NCBI GenBank assembly: GCA_016840125.1
Contig: JAEOSY010000461.1
Span: 1-34,555, forward strand
Direction: 5' to 3'
From: Candidatus Helarchaeota archaeon
Lineage (GTDB): Archaea > Asgardarchaeota > Lokiarchaeia > Helarchaeales > HEL-GB-A
DNA length: 34,555 bases
The notes below the pieces were generated by a model, which searched no databases, was not told the DNA's origin, and saw only the letters and a list, made by a program, of their open reading frames with translations. Positions 25,286 to 33,280 of this stretch are shown here, one piece after another. Every line of letters begins with the position of its first letter. Within the stretch, counting starts at the first letter, position 1. The translations under genes and the position numbers were made by a program.

Positions 25286-25294
25286 TTTTATTAA
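25286..25294 (-). promoter_or_regulatory. TATA box of the gelsolin-like gene
   Basis: On the minus strand it reads ttaataaaa, centred about 27 bases ahead of the ATG at 25263. Confidence 0.5.
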
Positions 25295-25348
25295 GAATTA
25301 TACACCATTCCTTATTACTTTCATAATTTGAAGCTAGTCTTTTTAAAA

Positions 25349-26215
25349 TTACTGACAGAGTTTTAAACGATTACAATAAAGGTATTCTTGGGCGTAACCC
25401 GCATACTTACCAAAGTATTTCGAGCAAAATTCTTTTATCTTTCGATCGTTTACTTTTTTATTATCAAAATATAAATTTAAAACAATTTTTCGAATCCAAG
25501 TATCTAGCGGCCATGCTTCTAACTTATCCATAGCAAAAAGCATTATACAATCTGCCACTTTTGGCCCTATTCCACAAAAGGATTCTTGTAACAATTTATG
25601 TCCTTGATCATAGGGCATCTCTCTAAAATCCTCGAGAGAAAAACCGAGTGAATTATTTTGAAGTAACAGGGCAGAACTCAACACATATTTTGCGCGGTAA
25701 CCTAGCGCGCACCCCCCTTTATCAAATCCCTCTTTTAAATTATGTACTTTTGCGTTTGAAAGTTGTTCCGGTGTTGGAAATGTGAAAAATTCCTTCCCAT
25801 CTAACGTTAAACTCGTACCAAACTTTCGTGAAATTGCCTCTATACTACGTTTTATTTTTGGAATTTGATTGTTTTGTGATATCATGAATGAAATCATACA
25901 CTCCCATGGATCTTGACGAATTAATCTAAGCCCACGCGCATTACGAATAGCTTCCTCTAGATAGGTATCCTTTTTTATACGTTTATAAATGGAAGCTAAG
26001 TCATCATCAAGGCGGAAATACAAAGAGATTATTTCCACTGGGTCCACTATTTCAGGATATAAAAAACACTCTAATTGATCATTATCCTGCCGTATCTTTA
26101 CCACATGATCATAAATAACCCCATACCACCACTGATCAGGTCCCAACTCCCATCTAAAGACTTGTCCACAACATAAAGACTGATCTAAATCAAAGAGATC
26201 GCAGTGTAGTTTCAA
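25349..26215 (-). CDS. ogg: 8-oxoguanine DNA glycosylase (OGG1 type)
   Basis: OGG1 removes 8-oxoguanine and nicks the strand. The 288-residue protein has the OGG1 N-terminal domain start (DLFDLDQSLCCGQVFRW, 6-22), the HhH-GPD core with MISQNNQIPKI, and the helix-hairpin-helix FCGIGPKVADC in which Lys219 is the Schiff-base lysine. PLDTW supplies the catalytic Asp238, and YAGYAQEYLY follows near the C-terminus. The TTG at 26215 is chosen as start because GGGAT is 4 bases ahead and it gives the usual MKLHCDLF beginning. A longer frame to 26296 would overlap the upstream gene by 64 bases. It is probably co-transcribed with the DUF2299-like gene. Confidence 0.9.
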   Translation of the reverse strand: MKLHCDLFDLDQSLCCGQVFRWELGPDQWWYGVIYDHVVKIRQDNDQLECFLYPEIVDPVEIISLYFRLDDDLASIYKRIKKDTYLEEAIRNARGLRLIRQDPWECMISFMISQNNQIPKIKRSIEAISRKFGTSLTLDGKEFFTFPTPEQLSNAKVHNLKEGFDKGGCALGYRAKYVLSSALLLQNNSLGFSLEDFREMPYDQGHKLLQESFCGIGPKVADCIMLFAMDKLEAWPLDTWIRKIVLNLYFDNKKVNDRKIKEFCSKYFGKYAGYAQEYLYCNRLKLCQ

Positions 26216-26232
26216 TGTAATCCCAAATAATA

Positions 26233-26769
26233 TTACCCATAAAATGGAATATGCTCTATACCTGGTGACGTTTTGGGGATTTCTCCAGGTGTACATAGTT
26301 CATTTAAAAGTAAAATCGCTGAAACAGTTGAAAAATAGACTTTTCTGATTGCTTTGAAAAATTCATGTTTAGTTAAACCGTCAAAATAGATTTGCTCTGA
26401 AAGTTCCCAAAAAACTGGTATATTTTTCTCCTGTTTAAGTGAATGGATCACTTGTAAAAAGAGCATAGATTTTGTAAAGTTTTGCAAAAATTTCTGGCGA
26501 ATTTCAGATTTTTTAAGACACTGTAAATGGGGTGCTGAGATTTTTGTACCACAAAGTATTCTAAGAAAATCTCGCTCTTTAGGGACCAACACAACAAAAC
26601 TCATGGGGCGTGGATGATTGAAAGGATACGTTAAGTCAATAACAAACTCCGTCTTTTGATCACTTGGTCTCTTGATTTTAAAAATGCCTTCATTAGTAGT
26701 CCAATCTTTGATTCTTTTCTCTACTTCTCTGCTATTCAATGAAAATCCATCCAATTGATTAAATTTCAT
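26233..26769 (-). CDS. DUF2299-like small protein
   Basis: The 178-residue protein resembles archaeal DUF2299 proteins, which have a fold like type III secretion chaperones/YbjN. The matching pattern is RIKDWTTNEGIFKIK near the start, VIDLTYPFNH and MSFVVLVPKE strands, LCGTKISAPHL, and the C-terminal EQIYFDGLTKHEFFKAIRKV helix. No enzyme motif is present. The function is unknown; the fold suggests a protein-binding role. It begins at ATG 26769 with AGGA just ahead and ends 17 bases before the TTG of OGG1, so the two probably form an operon. Confidence 0.7.
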   Translation of the reverse strand: MKFNQLDGFSLNSREVEKRIKDWTTNEGIFKIKRPSDQKTEFVIDLTYPFNHPRPMSFVVLVPKERDFLRILCGTKISAPHLQCLKKSEIRQKFLQNFTKSMLFLQVIHSLKQEKNIPVFWELSEQIYFDGLTKHEFFKAIRKVYFSTVSAILLLNELCTPGEIPKTSPGIEHIPFYG

Positions 26770-26919
26770 TCCTTTTTTTCTAATTAACCAAAGTATTTGT
26801 TAATAAAAAAAATTATTAATATACTACTTTTAGTAAAACACAGAATTAAAAAAAGCCTTGCATTTCGAAATGGTAATTTTGGATTGAAGGAATGGATTAG
26901 ATTCCTAATTTAATACTAA

Positions 26920-26928
26920 TTTAATATA
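26920..26928 (+). promoter_or_regulatory. TATA box of the thiolase-DUF35 operon
   Basis: tttaatata lies 53-61 bases ahead of ATG 26981, predicting transcription from about 26950 and a leader of about 30 bases. Confidence 0.4.
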
Positions 26929-26980
26929 GGATAAGAAATGTAAGGTAAAAAATATATGAAAAAATATGAGATGTATTAGA

Positions 26981-28240
26981 ATGGGTAAATTAGCGAGAGA
27001 AGTTGCAATAATTGGAGCTGGAATGTCTAAATTCGGGGCATTTCCAGATAAGAACAGTCGCGATTTATGGGGCGAAGCCTTTATAAATTGCATACAGAGC
27101 ATTGATAAAAATTTTGACCTAAAAAGTATAGAAGCTTTATATTTAGGGAATTACAGCAGTGATTTATTCGAAGGGCAGGGACATCTTGCACCTATGTGTG
27201 CTGAATTAGCAGGAATAACTCCAAAACCCGCTTTGAGAACTGAAAATGCATGTGCAAGTAGTGGGATAGCGCTTCGAGAAGGCGTTCTTGGTATAGCATC
27301 TGGAATGTACGATATTATCTGCGTTGGTGGCGTAGAAAAAATGACTGATTTACCAACCGCTGGCGTAACAGATACTCTTGCCTCTGCAGCTGACCGAATC
27401 TTTGAGTTCTTTGCGGGAGTTACCTTTCCAGGACTCTATGCAATGATGGGTACAGCTCGGATGGCTCAATACGGGACAACCAAAGAAGACTTTATGCGTG
27501 TTGGTATTAAAAACCATAAAAATGGGGCATTCAATCCATTTGCACAAATGAATAAATCAGTCGTAGATATCATGAATGGAAAAATAGCGAAAGCAGAAAA
27601 ACGAGGGAAACCCAAACCCACATGGAAAGATGAAATGGAATTCTTACAAGATTTATCTGCAAATCCTTATATCGCATATCCCATGCGCTTATTTGATTGC
27701 TCACTAGTCACTGATGGTGCTGCTGCTTTAATTCTTACGAGTAAGGAACTTGCTAAGAAATTTACAGATACACCTATATACATTGCTGGTACTGGTCAGG
27801 GTTCTGAAACATTCGCAATTCATGACAGACCTAGTTTGACTTCATTAAGATCTGCCAAAACTGCTGCTGAAATGGCCTATAAAATGGCTGGGGTTGAACC
27901 AAAAGATATCCAAATTGCTGAAGTACATGACTGTTTCACGATTGCAGAAATGGTCGCTATGTCCGATCTCGGCTTCTGGAAACCTGAAGACGTCAATCGC
28001 GCTGTAAGAGACGGTGAAACCGCTATAGATGGAGTTAAACCTTTAAATACAAGTGGAGGACTGAAATCCAAGGGTCATCCTGTAGGTGCGACAGGTGTTG
28101 CACATGCAGTAGAAATTTTCAAGCAGATGCGAGGAATAGCTGAAGGCGCTCGCCAAGTAAAATTTGATGTTGAGTGCGCATTAACTCATAATGTTGGAGG
28201 ATCAGGCGGTTCATGCGTTGTGCATGTATATAAGAAATAG
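26981..28240 (+). CDS. Thiolase (acetyl-CoA acetyltransferase, SCP-x/archaeal type)
   Basis: Archaeal thiolases of this type condense two acetyl-CoA, the first step of the mevalonate route to isoprenoids, or act in acyl-CoA breakdown. The 419-residue protein has the nucleophile Cys91 in TENACASSG, EVHDCFTIAE, the KGHPVGATG histidine loop and a C-terminal THNVGGSGG with its preceding Cys in ECALTHN. The ATG at 26981 (MGKLAREVAIIG) is preferred because homologous sequence begins there; an upstream in-frame ATG at 26966 adds five residues. The DUF35 partner follows after 12 bases. In methanogens these two form a complex with HMG-CoA synthase; no such gene is beside them here. Confidence 0.93.
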   Translation: MGKLAREVAIIGAGMSKFGAFPDKNSRDLWGEAFINCIQSIDKNFDLKSIEALYLGNYSSDLFEGQGHLAPMCAELAGITPKPALRTENACASSGIALREGVLGIASGMYDIICVGGVEKMTDLPTAGVTDTLASAADRIFEFFAGVTFPGLYAMMGTARMAQYGTTKEDFMRVGIKNHKNGAFNPFAQMNKSVVDIMNGKIAKAEKRGKPKPTWKDEMEFLQDLSANPYIAYPMRLFDCSLVTDGAAALILTSKELAKKFTDTPIYIAGTGQGSETFAIHDRPSLTSLRSAKTAAEMAYKMAGVEPKDIQIAEVHDCFTIAEMVAMSDLGFWKPEDVNRAVRDGETAIDGVKPLNTSGGLKSKGHPVGATGVAHAVEIFKQMRGIAEGARQVKFDVECALTHNVGGSGGSCVVHVYKK

Positions 28241-28252
28241 AGGTGCTGAAAA

Positions 28253-28732
28253 ATGGTTGATATTACAAACTTAAAGGTTTACACAAAAAATTTCTTAGAT
28301 GGGATTGATAACAAAATACTGTACGGATCAAAATGTCAAGCCTGTGGAGATGTTCAAGTTCCTGCTAAAGTTCTTTGTACCTCATGTCAAAATCTCGACC
28401 TAGAGTTAATTGAGGTTAAACCCGAGGGAAAGATCGCCAGTTTCACATGTATCGGTATTGGTACGACACATTTTGTTAACAAAGGTTATTCAATGAAGAA
28501 ACCATACTGTGTCGTAATAGTAGAATTAGAAAATGGGGCTATGATTTCTGGACAACTCATGGGTGGCGACATCACTTATGATGAAAATCAGGATCCGTTA
28601 ATCGGTGGCAAAGCTATAAAAGTTGGGGCTTCGGCAATTGGCGATTATGAAGAATACAAAGAAAAAGTTGAAGGAAAACGAGGCGGCCCACAAGAAATCG
28701 AACGTTGTAGATTAATATTTAAATTAAAATAA
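28253..28732 (+). CDS. DUF35 OB-fold/zinc-ribbon acyl-CoA-associated protein
   Basis: The 159-residue protein has a rubredoxin-like zinc ribbon (Cys28, Cys31, Cys42, Cys45 in KCQACG and LCTSC) followed by an OB-fold (EGKIASFTCIGIGTTHF, KPYCVVIVELENGAMISG). DUF35 proteins bridge thiolase and HMG-CoA synthase and pass acetoacetyl-CoA between them. GAGGTG lies 7 bases ahead of its ATG. The pairing with the thiolase gene is the standard archaeal arrangement. Confidence 0.93.
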   Translation: MVDITNLKVYTKNFLDGIDNKILYGSKCQACGDVQVPAKVLCTSCQNLDLELIEVKPEGKIASFTCIGIGTTHFVNKGYSMKKPYCVVIVELENGAMISGQLMGGDITYDENQDPLIGGKAIKVGASAIGDYEEYKEKVEGKRGGPQEIERCRLIFKLK

Positions 28733-28745
28733 AACTTATCCCCTA

Positions 28746-28753
28746 TTTTTTTT
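28746..28753 (+). terminator. T-run terminator after the thiolase-DUF35 operon
   Basis: Eight T followed by C and four more T begin 14 bases after the DUF35 stop codon. Confidence 0.5.
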
Positions 28754-28850
28754 CTTTTAACCCCTTAATTTCATCTCATAATTAAGATCCGTCTTTCTTT
28801 TACATGGTATAGGCTCGAATTTTCTTATTAAAAAAACAATTAATTCCAAA

Positions 28851-28924
28851 AGAAACTTTATAAAATTTCTAATAGTTTTATTATTAAAAAAGTAGCTAAA
28901 GAGAAGTTTCATAAAACATCTAAT
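28851..28924. repeat. Imperfect direct repeat ahead of the 28944 gene
   Basis: A 23-base unit at 28851-28873 recurs at 28902-28924 with 18 of 23 bases identical (both begin agaa and end tctaat, with ataaaa in the middle). The offset is 51 bases. It lies in the leader of the next gene. In such AT-rich DNA chance similarity is possible. Confidence 0.3.
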
Positions 28925-28943
28925 TAAAAAAAGAGGTACGCTA

Positions 28944-29321
28944 ATGTTTGAGTCTATAATCGCATTACCATCATCGAATACTCGGAGAATTAAATCGGTT
29001 AAATTTCTCAAGACGTTTGCATCATTTAACTGGAGTTCTATTCGCGTTGAAATCAATTGCAGGCCACGTAAAAAACGTAATGGACCATTTTCAACTCAGT
29101 TCGATGATTTTAATACACCGCCTAATCAAATGATTCGATGCAAGAAAACCCCTCTTGAAAGTATCAAGTTGGAGGGTTCAATTGGAAATTCAAACCTCGA
29201 AATCACATGTATTTTTAGTGGGGGCTCTACTCACTGGGTAGAAGCAAAAATCCTTGGTGAAAATAAATCATTTATTAATATTATAGAAAAACAACTCTTG
29301 AATATTTTTAAATTGAAATAA
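28944..29321 (+). CDS. Uncharacterised 125-residue protein upstream of the DHH phosphoesterase
   Basis: I do not recognise this protein. It has no membrane segment; it is basic in the first half (NCRPRKKRNG) and has a strand-rich second half (LESIKLEGSIGNSNLEITCIF) ending in a helix ENKSFINIIEKQLLNIFK. The ATG is well supported by GAGGT (28934-28938), five bases ahead. It precedes the DHH phosphoesterase gene by 31 bases and probably shares its transcript. Because Pcc1 of the KEOPS complex often neighbours DHH genes in archaea, I looked for that similarity, but the length and the N-terminal half do not fit convincingly. Confidence 0.6.
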   Translation: MFESIIALPSSNTRRIKSVKFLKTFASFNWSSIRVEINCRPRKKRNGPFSTQFDDFNTPPNQMIRCKKTPLESIKLEGSIGNSNLEITCIFSGGSTHWVEAKILGENKSFINIIEKQLLNIFKLK

Positions 29322-29352
29322 ATAGAATGAGAACGCTTAGGATCGAGTATTT

Positions 29353-30378
29353 TTGATTATTTGTCACAATGATGCGGATGGTTACGCATCAGCTGGAATT
29401 TTTCTTCTAGCCAATGAGGAGAATTTAGATAACCTGCGCTATTCAACTGTTAGATATATTAATATCCTTCTTAAAAAGCTTTTAAGTAAAAATTCACCTC
29501 AAAAATTATATTTACTTGACATAAACGCCGATGATAGTGATACATTCGTCCAAAATTTGATTAAATTACAGAAAAATGGATATGAAATAACACTTATTGA
29601 TCATCACCAGCTCGCCAACTCCTATGATGATAAACTGCTCTCGGAAGGAATACAAGTAATACGCGATACTTCAATGAGCTGTAGTGAATTAATTTTTCAT
29701 ACGTTCATAAATAACATCAAGGAAAAAACAAAGGCAGAATTCTTTTTATGTATTGGCGCTATTGGGGATAGATTAGTTACCCCTTTTGTTCAAAAAGTCA
29801 TTAATTCATTCAGACGTGAAGAAATATTTGATGTTTATGCGTGTCTTCTTGCAGGTATCACAAATGGTAAAGAGTTTCTTTATAGTATTTTTGAAGAAAA
29901 GGATAAAGATGGTGTGGGTTTCGCCAAGAAGCTTTATTATCGTGCAACTAAGAAACGTTTTTGGATTGAAAAACTAAAAGCAAAAGTCAATTTACTCCAG
30001 GAATCAACCGAGTCGATTAGTATTATCCATATCTACAAAAGATACATCGGTTTTGCTGCCAGTTATTTGATAGATCAAGAGAACATCAATTTTGCTATCG
30101 CGATTGGTGATGGACCTCCTGATATTCGGAATTGGTTCCTCAATTATCTACAAAAATTTCTTAATTTTGTTTTTCGTCGAAAAGTAAAACAAAAGGATGA
30201 TAAAATTCGTATTAGCCTTCGCTCTAAAATTCCAATTAATAATATAACCTCCATCCTATCCAAGAATTTCAATGGATTTGGAGGGGGTCATAAATATGCA
30301 TGTGGTGCATCGATTCCTGAAGAAAATCTCATTCCCTTTTTAAAGGAAATCATACGGGAGTTCAAAAAATTATCTTAA
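29353..30378 (+). CDS. DHH/DHHA1 phosphoesterase (RecJ-like)
   Basis: The 341-residue protein has the manganese-binding motifs of the DHH superfamily: CHNDADGYASA (Asp7, Asp9), LLDINADD (Asp56), LIDHH (Asp83-His84-His85) and CIGAIGD. The C-terminal DHHA1 domain has FGGGHKYACGASIP (GGGH at 310-313). Members include archaeal RecJ-like exonucleases (GAN) and oligonucleotide or cyclic-dinucleotide phosphodiesterases. At 341 residues it is shorter than GAN (roughly 470), so a small-nucleotide phosphodiesterase or short RNA/DNA exonuclease is likely. The TTG at 29353 is taken as start because the first DHH motif begins four codons later and no earlier start fits. Confidence 0.9.
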   Translation: MIICHNDADGYASAGIFLLANEENLDNLRYSTVRYINILLKKLLSKNSPQKLYLLDINADDSDTFVQNLIKLQKNGYEITLIDHHQLANSYDDKLLSEGIQVIRDTSMSCSELIFHTFINNIKEKTKAEFFLCIGAIGDRLVTPFVQKVINSFRREEIFDVYACLLAGITNGKEFLYSIFEEKDKDGVGFAKKLYYRATKKRFWIEKLKAKVNLLQESTESISIIHIYKRYIGFAASYLIDQENINFAIAIGDGPPDIRNWFLNYLQKFLNFVFRRKVKQKDDKIRISLRSKIPINNITSILSKNFNGFGGGHKYACGASIPEENLIPFLKEIIREFKKLS

Positions 30379-30380
30379 AA

Positions 30381-31178
30381 TTAAGTTAATGACCGAATCT
30401 TTTGTGTGACTAGTTTCAATTGCTCAAAAATATCTCTCCCCCGTCTTAGATGATGGGGTTCAATAACTATTGGTGGATTTATTCGTTTAATTTGAGAAAA
30501 TATCTTTCTTAGTTCATAGAAATTGCCTATATGAACTGAAATAAGGCGATCCCTGTATTTTTTTAAAACCCGAAACGCATACCTTTCAGAACCATAAACT
30601 CCATGATGAAAGTCAAAAGTGAATTTTAATCTTGGTACATGTTCAAAAATTTGATCTAGGAATCTTATTTTGGAGCTTAAACGCCACGGGGAGAATGTCA
30701 TGTTCTCTACAGATAGAGTCAGATTGGTTTCCATACAATCTTTTACGAGTTCCTTGAAGGCCTGAACGGTGAAATTTACAGCCTTAGGCAAAAACTCTTT
30801 TTCGAAATTGGATGATGAACGGAACGAATTCTGCCCTCCATGCATTACTACATACAAGAGATTATCAGAAAATTCAGCCGCGAATTTAATTGTTTTTTTC
30901 AACTCTAATAAGGAGGTTTCACGGATTCTCGGATTATAGCTTGAAATATTTATATCCTTCATGGGAGCATGAATCGAATTTAATTCAAATCCATAATCTA
31001 TTAGAATTTTTTTCAAATTTCCAGTTTCTGGAAAATCCTTGAAGATTTTTGGATGCTCTGGCTGAATTTCTAAACCATCTAAATCTAAATCAGAACATAT
31101 TTTACAAATCTTTTCAATGGAGTAGTTCCAAACGCCTCGATCCAAACCCACTAATATTCGTTTTTTCATAAAATTCAT
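30381..31178 (-). CDS. Xylose isomerase-like TIM-barrel protein (sugar phosphate isomerase/epimerase or AP endonuclease IV family)
   Basis: The 265-residue protein shows the eight-strand barrel pattern of the AP_endonuc_2 family, with metal-ligand strands in order: GLEIQPEHP, SIHAPMKD, VVMHGGQN, LSVENM, FTFDFHHG, ISVHIGN and IVIEPHH. These supply the expected His, Glu and Asp ligands. Such proteins are either sugar or sugar-acid isomerases/epimerases or endonuclease IV relatives; the metal pattern does not decide. It begins 8 bases after the FAH-family gene, at ATG 31178 or 31169, so it should be co-transcribed with that enzyme, which favours a catabolic isomerase. It is convergent with the DHH gene. 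Confidence 0.82.
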   Translation of the reverse strand: MNFMKKRILVGLDRGVWNYSIEKICKICSDLDLDGLEIQPEHPKIFKDFPETGNLKKILIDYGFELNSIHAPMKDINISSYNPRIRETSLLELKKTIKFAAEFSDNLLYVVMHGGQNSFRSSSNFEKEFLPKAVNFTVQAFKELVKDCMETNLTLSVENMTFSPWRLSSKIRFLDQIFEHVPRLKFTFDFHHGVYGSERYAFRVLKKYRDRLISVHIGNFYELRKIFSQIKRINPPIVIEPHHLRRGRDIFEQLKLVTQKIRSLT

Positions 31179-31186
31179 CCAGTTGT

Positions 31187-32191
31187 TTACTTTTTCGTAG
31201 TAATCACATTTTTTAAGGTTCCTATCTTCTCTATCTCAGCTTCCAGAACATCACCAATTTTTAATCGTGCCTTTCGCTGAATTGATTTTTCATGTAATCT
31301 TCCAGGATTTCCTGAACATAAAAGTGTTCCCGGTAATAAAGTTTGATCTTTTGATGTATACGCTAATAATTCATACACAGACCAATTCATATCCTTTGTA
31401 TTCCCCTGTTGCATCACCTGATCATTGATCCGAAGTTCCATTTTTAGGTTATGTGGATTTCCAATCTCATCAGGAGTGACAATGCAAGGTCCTAATGGAC
31501 CCGCCGTATCAAAATCTTTGCTTTTAAAAGGTCCTAATCTAAGTAAAATCTCAGGTATTTCAATATCACGAGCTGAAATGTCATTTAGAATTGTGAATCC
31601 TGCAATATAGTCACCGGCTTCGTCTTTATCAATATCCTTGCCTCTTTTCCCAACAACCCAACCGAATTCCACCTCAAAATCTAACCATTTGGTAATAACC
31701 GATGGGAAAATAATCGGATCTGTGGGACCAATAATGGTATTAGGATTCTTTTTATATCCAATCGGATATTTCTTCCAAAGACTATATTCTGTTAATTTTG
31801 CTAAACTTTGTTTATAATGTGTTTCAAAAGTCATGAAATCTACTATGTAGGGGGGATGTGTGATTGGTGCTATTATTTTTACTTCCTCTTGACTATAATT
31901 CAGCCGTTCTTTTTTTGGACCCTCCATTTGTTCTTCATTCTTCAGACTGTTTTGAAAATATTTTTCAGTTTCCCGTGCAACCTCAAGCGAAAAATGTCCT
32001 CCCTCTAAAAATGACAACATGTTATCAGATATCCGAACGTCTGCAATTTCGTATGGCTTTGTTTCTTTCGTTTCTTGGATTAAATAAGTAACATATGCAA
32101 AATTTAAATCAAGTATTTTATCTTTTATTAAAAGTCCAACTCTTACCTTCTCTCCGACCGGTGTTGGTGATATAAATTGAATGAGCTTCAC
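31187..32191 (-). CDS. Fumarylacetoacetate hydrolase (FAH) family enzyme
   Basis: FAH-fold enzymes cleave or hydrate beta-diketo and 2-oxo acids with a divalent metal. The fold signature is complete: Asp119 and the catalytic His125 in VDFMTFETH, Glu173 and Glu175 in WLDFEVEFG, Asp204 in ILNDISARD, and DTAGPLGPCIVT. The 334-residue length includes an N-terminal domain of about 100 residues, like the longer FAH proteins. The exact substrate is unknown; acylpyruvate, 2-oxo-3-deoxy sugar acid and homoprotocatechuate products are all possible for this family. The start is GTG at 32191. It is first in an operon with the TIM-barrel gene and divergent from the cyclase gene at 32324. Confidence 0.9.
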   Translation of the reverse strand: MKLIQFISPTPVGEKVRVGLLIKDKILDLNFAYVTYLIQETKETKPYEIADVRISDNMLSFLEGGHFSLEVARETEKYFQNSLKNEEQMEGPKKERLNYSQEEVKIIAPITHPPYIVDFMTFETHYKQSLAKLTEYSLWKKYPIGYKKNPNTIIGPTDPIIFPSVITKWLDFEVEFGWVVGKRGKDIDKDEAGDYIAGFTILNDISARDIEIPEILLRLGPFKSKDFDTAGPLGPCIVTPDEIGNPHNLKMELRINDQVMQQGNTKDMNWSVYELLAYTSKDQTLLPGTLLCSGNPGRLHEKSIQRKARLKIGDVLEAEIEKIGTLKNVITTKK

Positions 32192-32323
32192 TAAATTCGC
32201 CTTTAATAATTGGACTTCAATGGTTCAAGACTTTAAATAATTTCACGTTCTAAGTAATTGTTGAAATAAGAAAGATTTATTATTCTTATGATTGCAATTC
32301 CAAGAAAAATATGAGTGGTTTTT

Positions 32324-33100
32324 ATGTTATACAATAGAGAAAACTATGTTTTGGTTGATTTATCCGTTCCTGTTGAACACAATGCCAAATCTGAACCAAA
32401 ACCCGCTACTATCAAATATTCTTCTCATGAAGAGGGAACAAAAATGGCACAACCCGCGGGGGTGAAAATTGAGGATTTCCCTGACGGGATTGGTTTAGCT
32501 TCGGAAGAATTGACGTTAATTACTCATGTTGGGACTCATCTTGACGCCCCCTATCATTTTGGTCCTATAGTTGAAGGTAATCCTGCGAAAACTATTGACC
32601 AAGTTCCATTAGAGTGGTGCATCGGGAATGGAGTCGTCCTCGATCTAACTCTTAAAGAAAAAAGTGCCACCATTTCGAAAGAAGATATTCAAAAAGCAAT
32701 TAAGAAAATAGACTATGAAATCCAGCCGTGGGATATCGTGCTGATTCATACTGGACGCGATAAACTTTGGGGATCGCGGGACTACCCATGGGTGCACCCC
32801 GGAATGACACGGGAGGCTACTCTGTATTTACTGAATATGGGCGTGAAAATCACCGGTACTGATGCATACGGCTTTGACCGTCCTTTTACGGTAATGTTTC
32901 AAGAAACCAAAGACGGAAATAAGAAAGCTTTATGGCCCGCCCATTTTACAGGCCGTGATAAAGAGTATTTACATATAGAAAAATTGGCAAATCTAGAAAA
33001 ACTACCCCCTTACGGGTTTACGATTATTGCATTCCCCATAAAAATAAAAGATGCAAGTGCTGGATGGATCCGCGCGGTTGCCTTGGTTCCAAAAGAATGA
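32324..33100 (+). CDS. Cyclase family protein (kynurenine formamidase-like metal hydrolase)
   Basis: Proteins of this family hydrolyse N-formylkynurenine or related amides and lactones with bound metal. The signature HxGTHxDxPxH is present as HVGTHLDAPYHFGP (metal ligands His68, His72, Asp74 with His78 nearby, counted from ATG 32324). DIVLIHTGRDKLWG and GVKITGTDAYGFDRP are the other conserved parts. The ATG at 32324 is preferred; a GTG three codons upstream (32315) is also possible. It is divergent from the FAH-family gene, suggesting a shared catabolic role, but the compound is unknown. Confidence 0.88.
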   Translation: MLYNRENYVLVDLSVPVEHNAKSEPKPATIKYSSHEEGTKMAQPAGVKIEDFPDGIGLASEELTLITHVGTHLDAPYHFGPIVEGNPAKTIDQVPLEWCIGNGVVLDLTLKEKSATISKEDIQKAIKKIDYEIQPWDIVLIHTGRDKLWGSRDYPWVHPGMTREATLYLLNMGVKITGTDAYGFDRPFTVMFQETKDGNKKALWPAHFTGRDKEYLHIEKLANLEKLPPYGFTIIAFPIKIKDASAGWIRAVALVPKE

Positions 33101-33108
33101 ATGAATAG

Positions 33109-33125
33109 CTTAAAAATATTTATAA
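33109..33125 (+). promoter_or_regulatory. TATA-like element ahead of a possible RNA gene
   Basis: cttaaaaatatttataa begins 9 bases after the cyclase stop codon and is followed by GC-richer DNA from about 33130, as at archaeal stable-RNA promoters. Confidence 0.35.
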
Positions 33126-33138
33126 GAAAGATCATCCT

Positions 33139-33240
33139 TCAGACCATGGATCCAAGAAGGGAATTACTCAAGCAGGTCTGAGAGTGGCGCAGGTATCGAA
33201 CGAACGGTGCTATTTAGCGATAACATCTTGCCCAACACTT
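33139..33240 (+). ncRNA. Candidate structured RNA (unassigned)
   Basis: Downstream of the TATA-like element the sequence can pair TCAGACC (33139-33145) with GGTCTGA (33175-33181), and TATCG (33194-33198) with CGATA (33218-33222), the latter flanked by GGC and GCC. No coding frame of interest crosses it. It matches no tRNA, 5S, SRP or RNase P pattern that I know. The strand and ends are guesses from the TATA position. Confidence 0.25.
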
Positions 33241-33280
33241 GACTAAACTTACATTTATAATGGGGATCATCCGTTGCCCG

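Noticed and set aside
26216..26296. Upstream extension of the OGG1 frame to an ATG at 26296
   Set aside because: It would overlap the DUF2299-like gene by 64 bases and add residues without OGG1 similarity; TTG 26215 has a ribosome binding site.
28757..29056. 99-codon minus-strand frame overlapping the 28944 gene
   Set aside because: The plus-strand gene has a clear GAGGT site and good spacing; the minus frame covers the AT-rich leader and has no motif.
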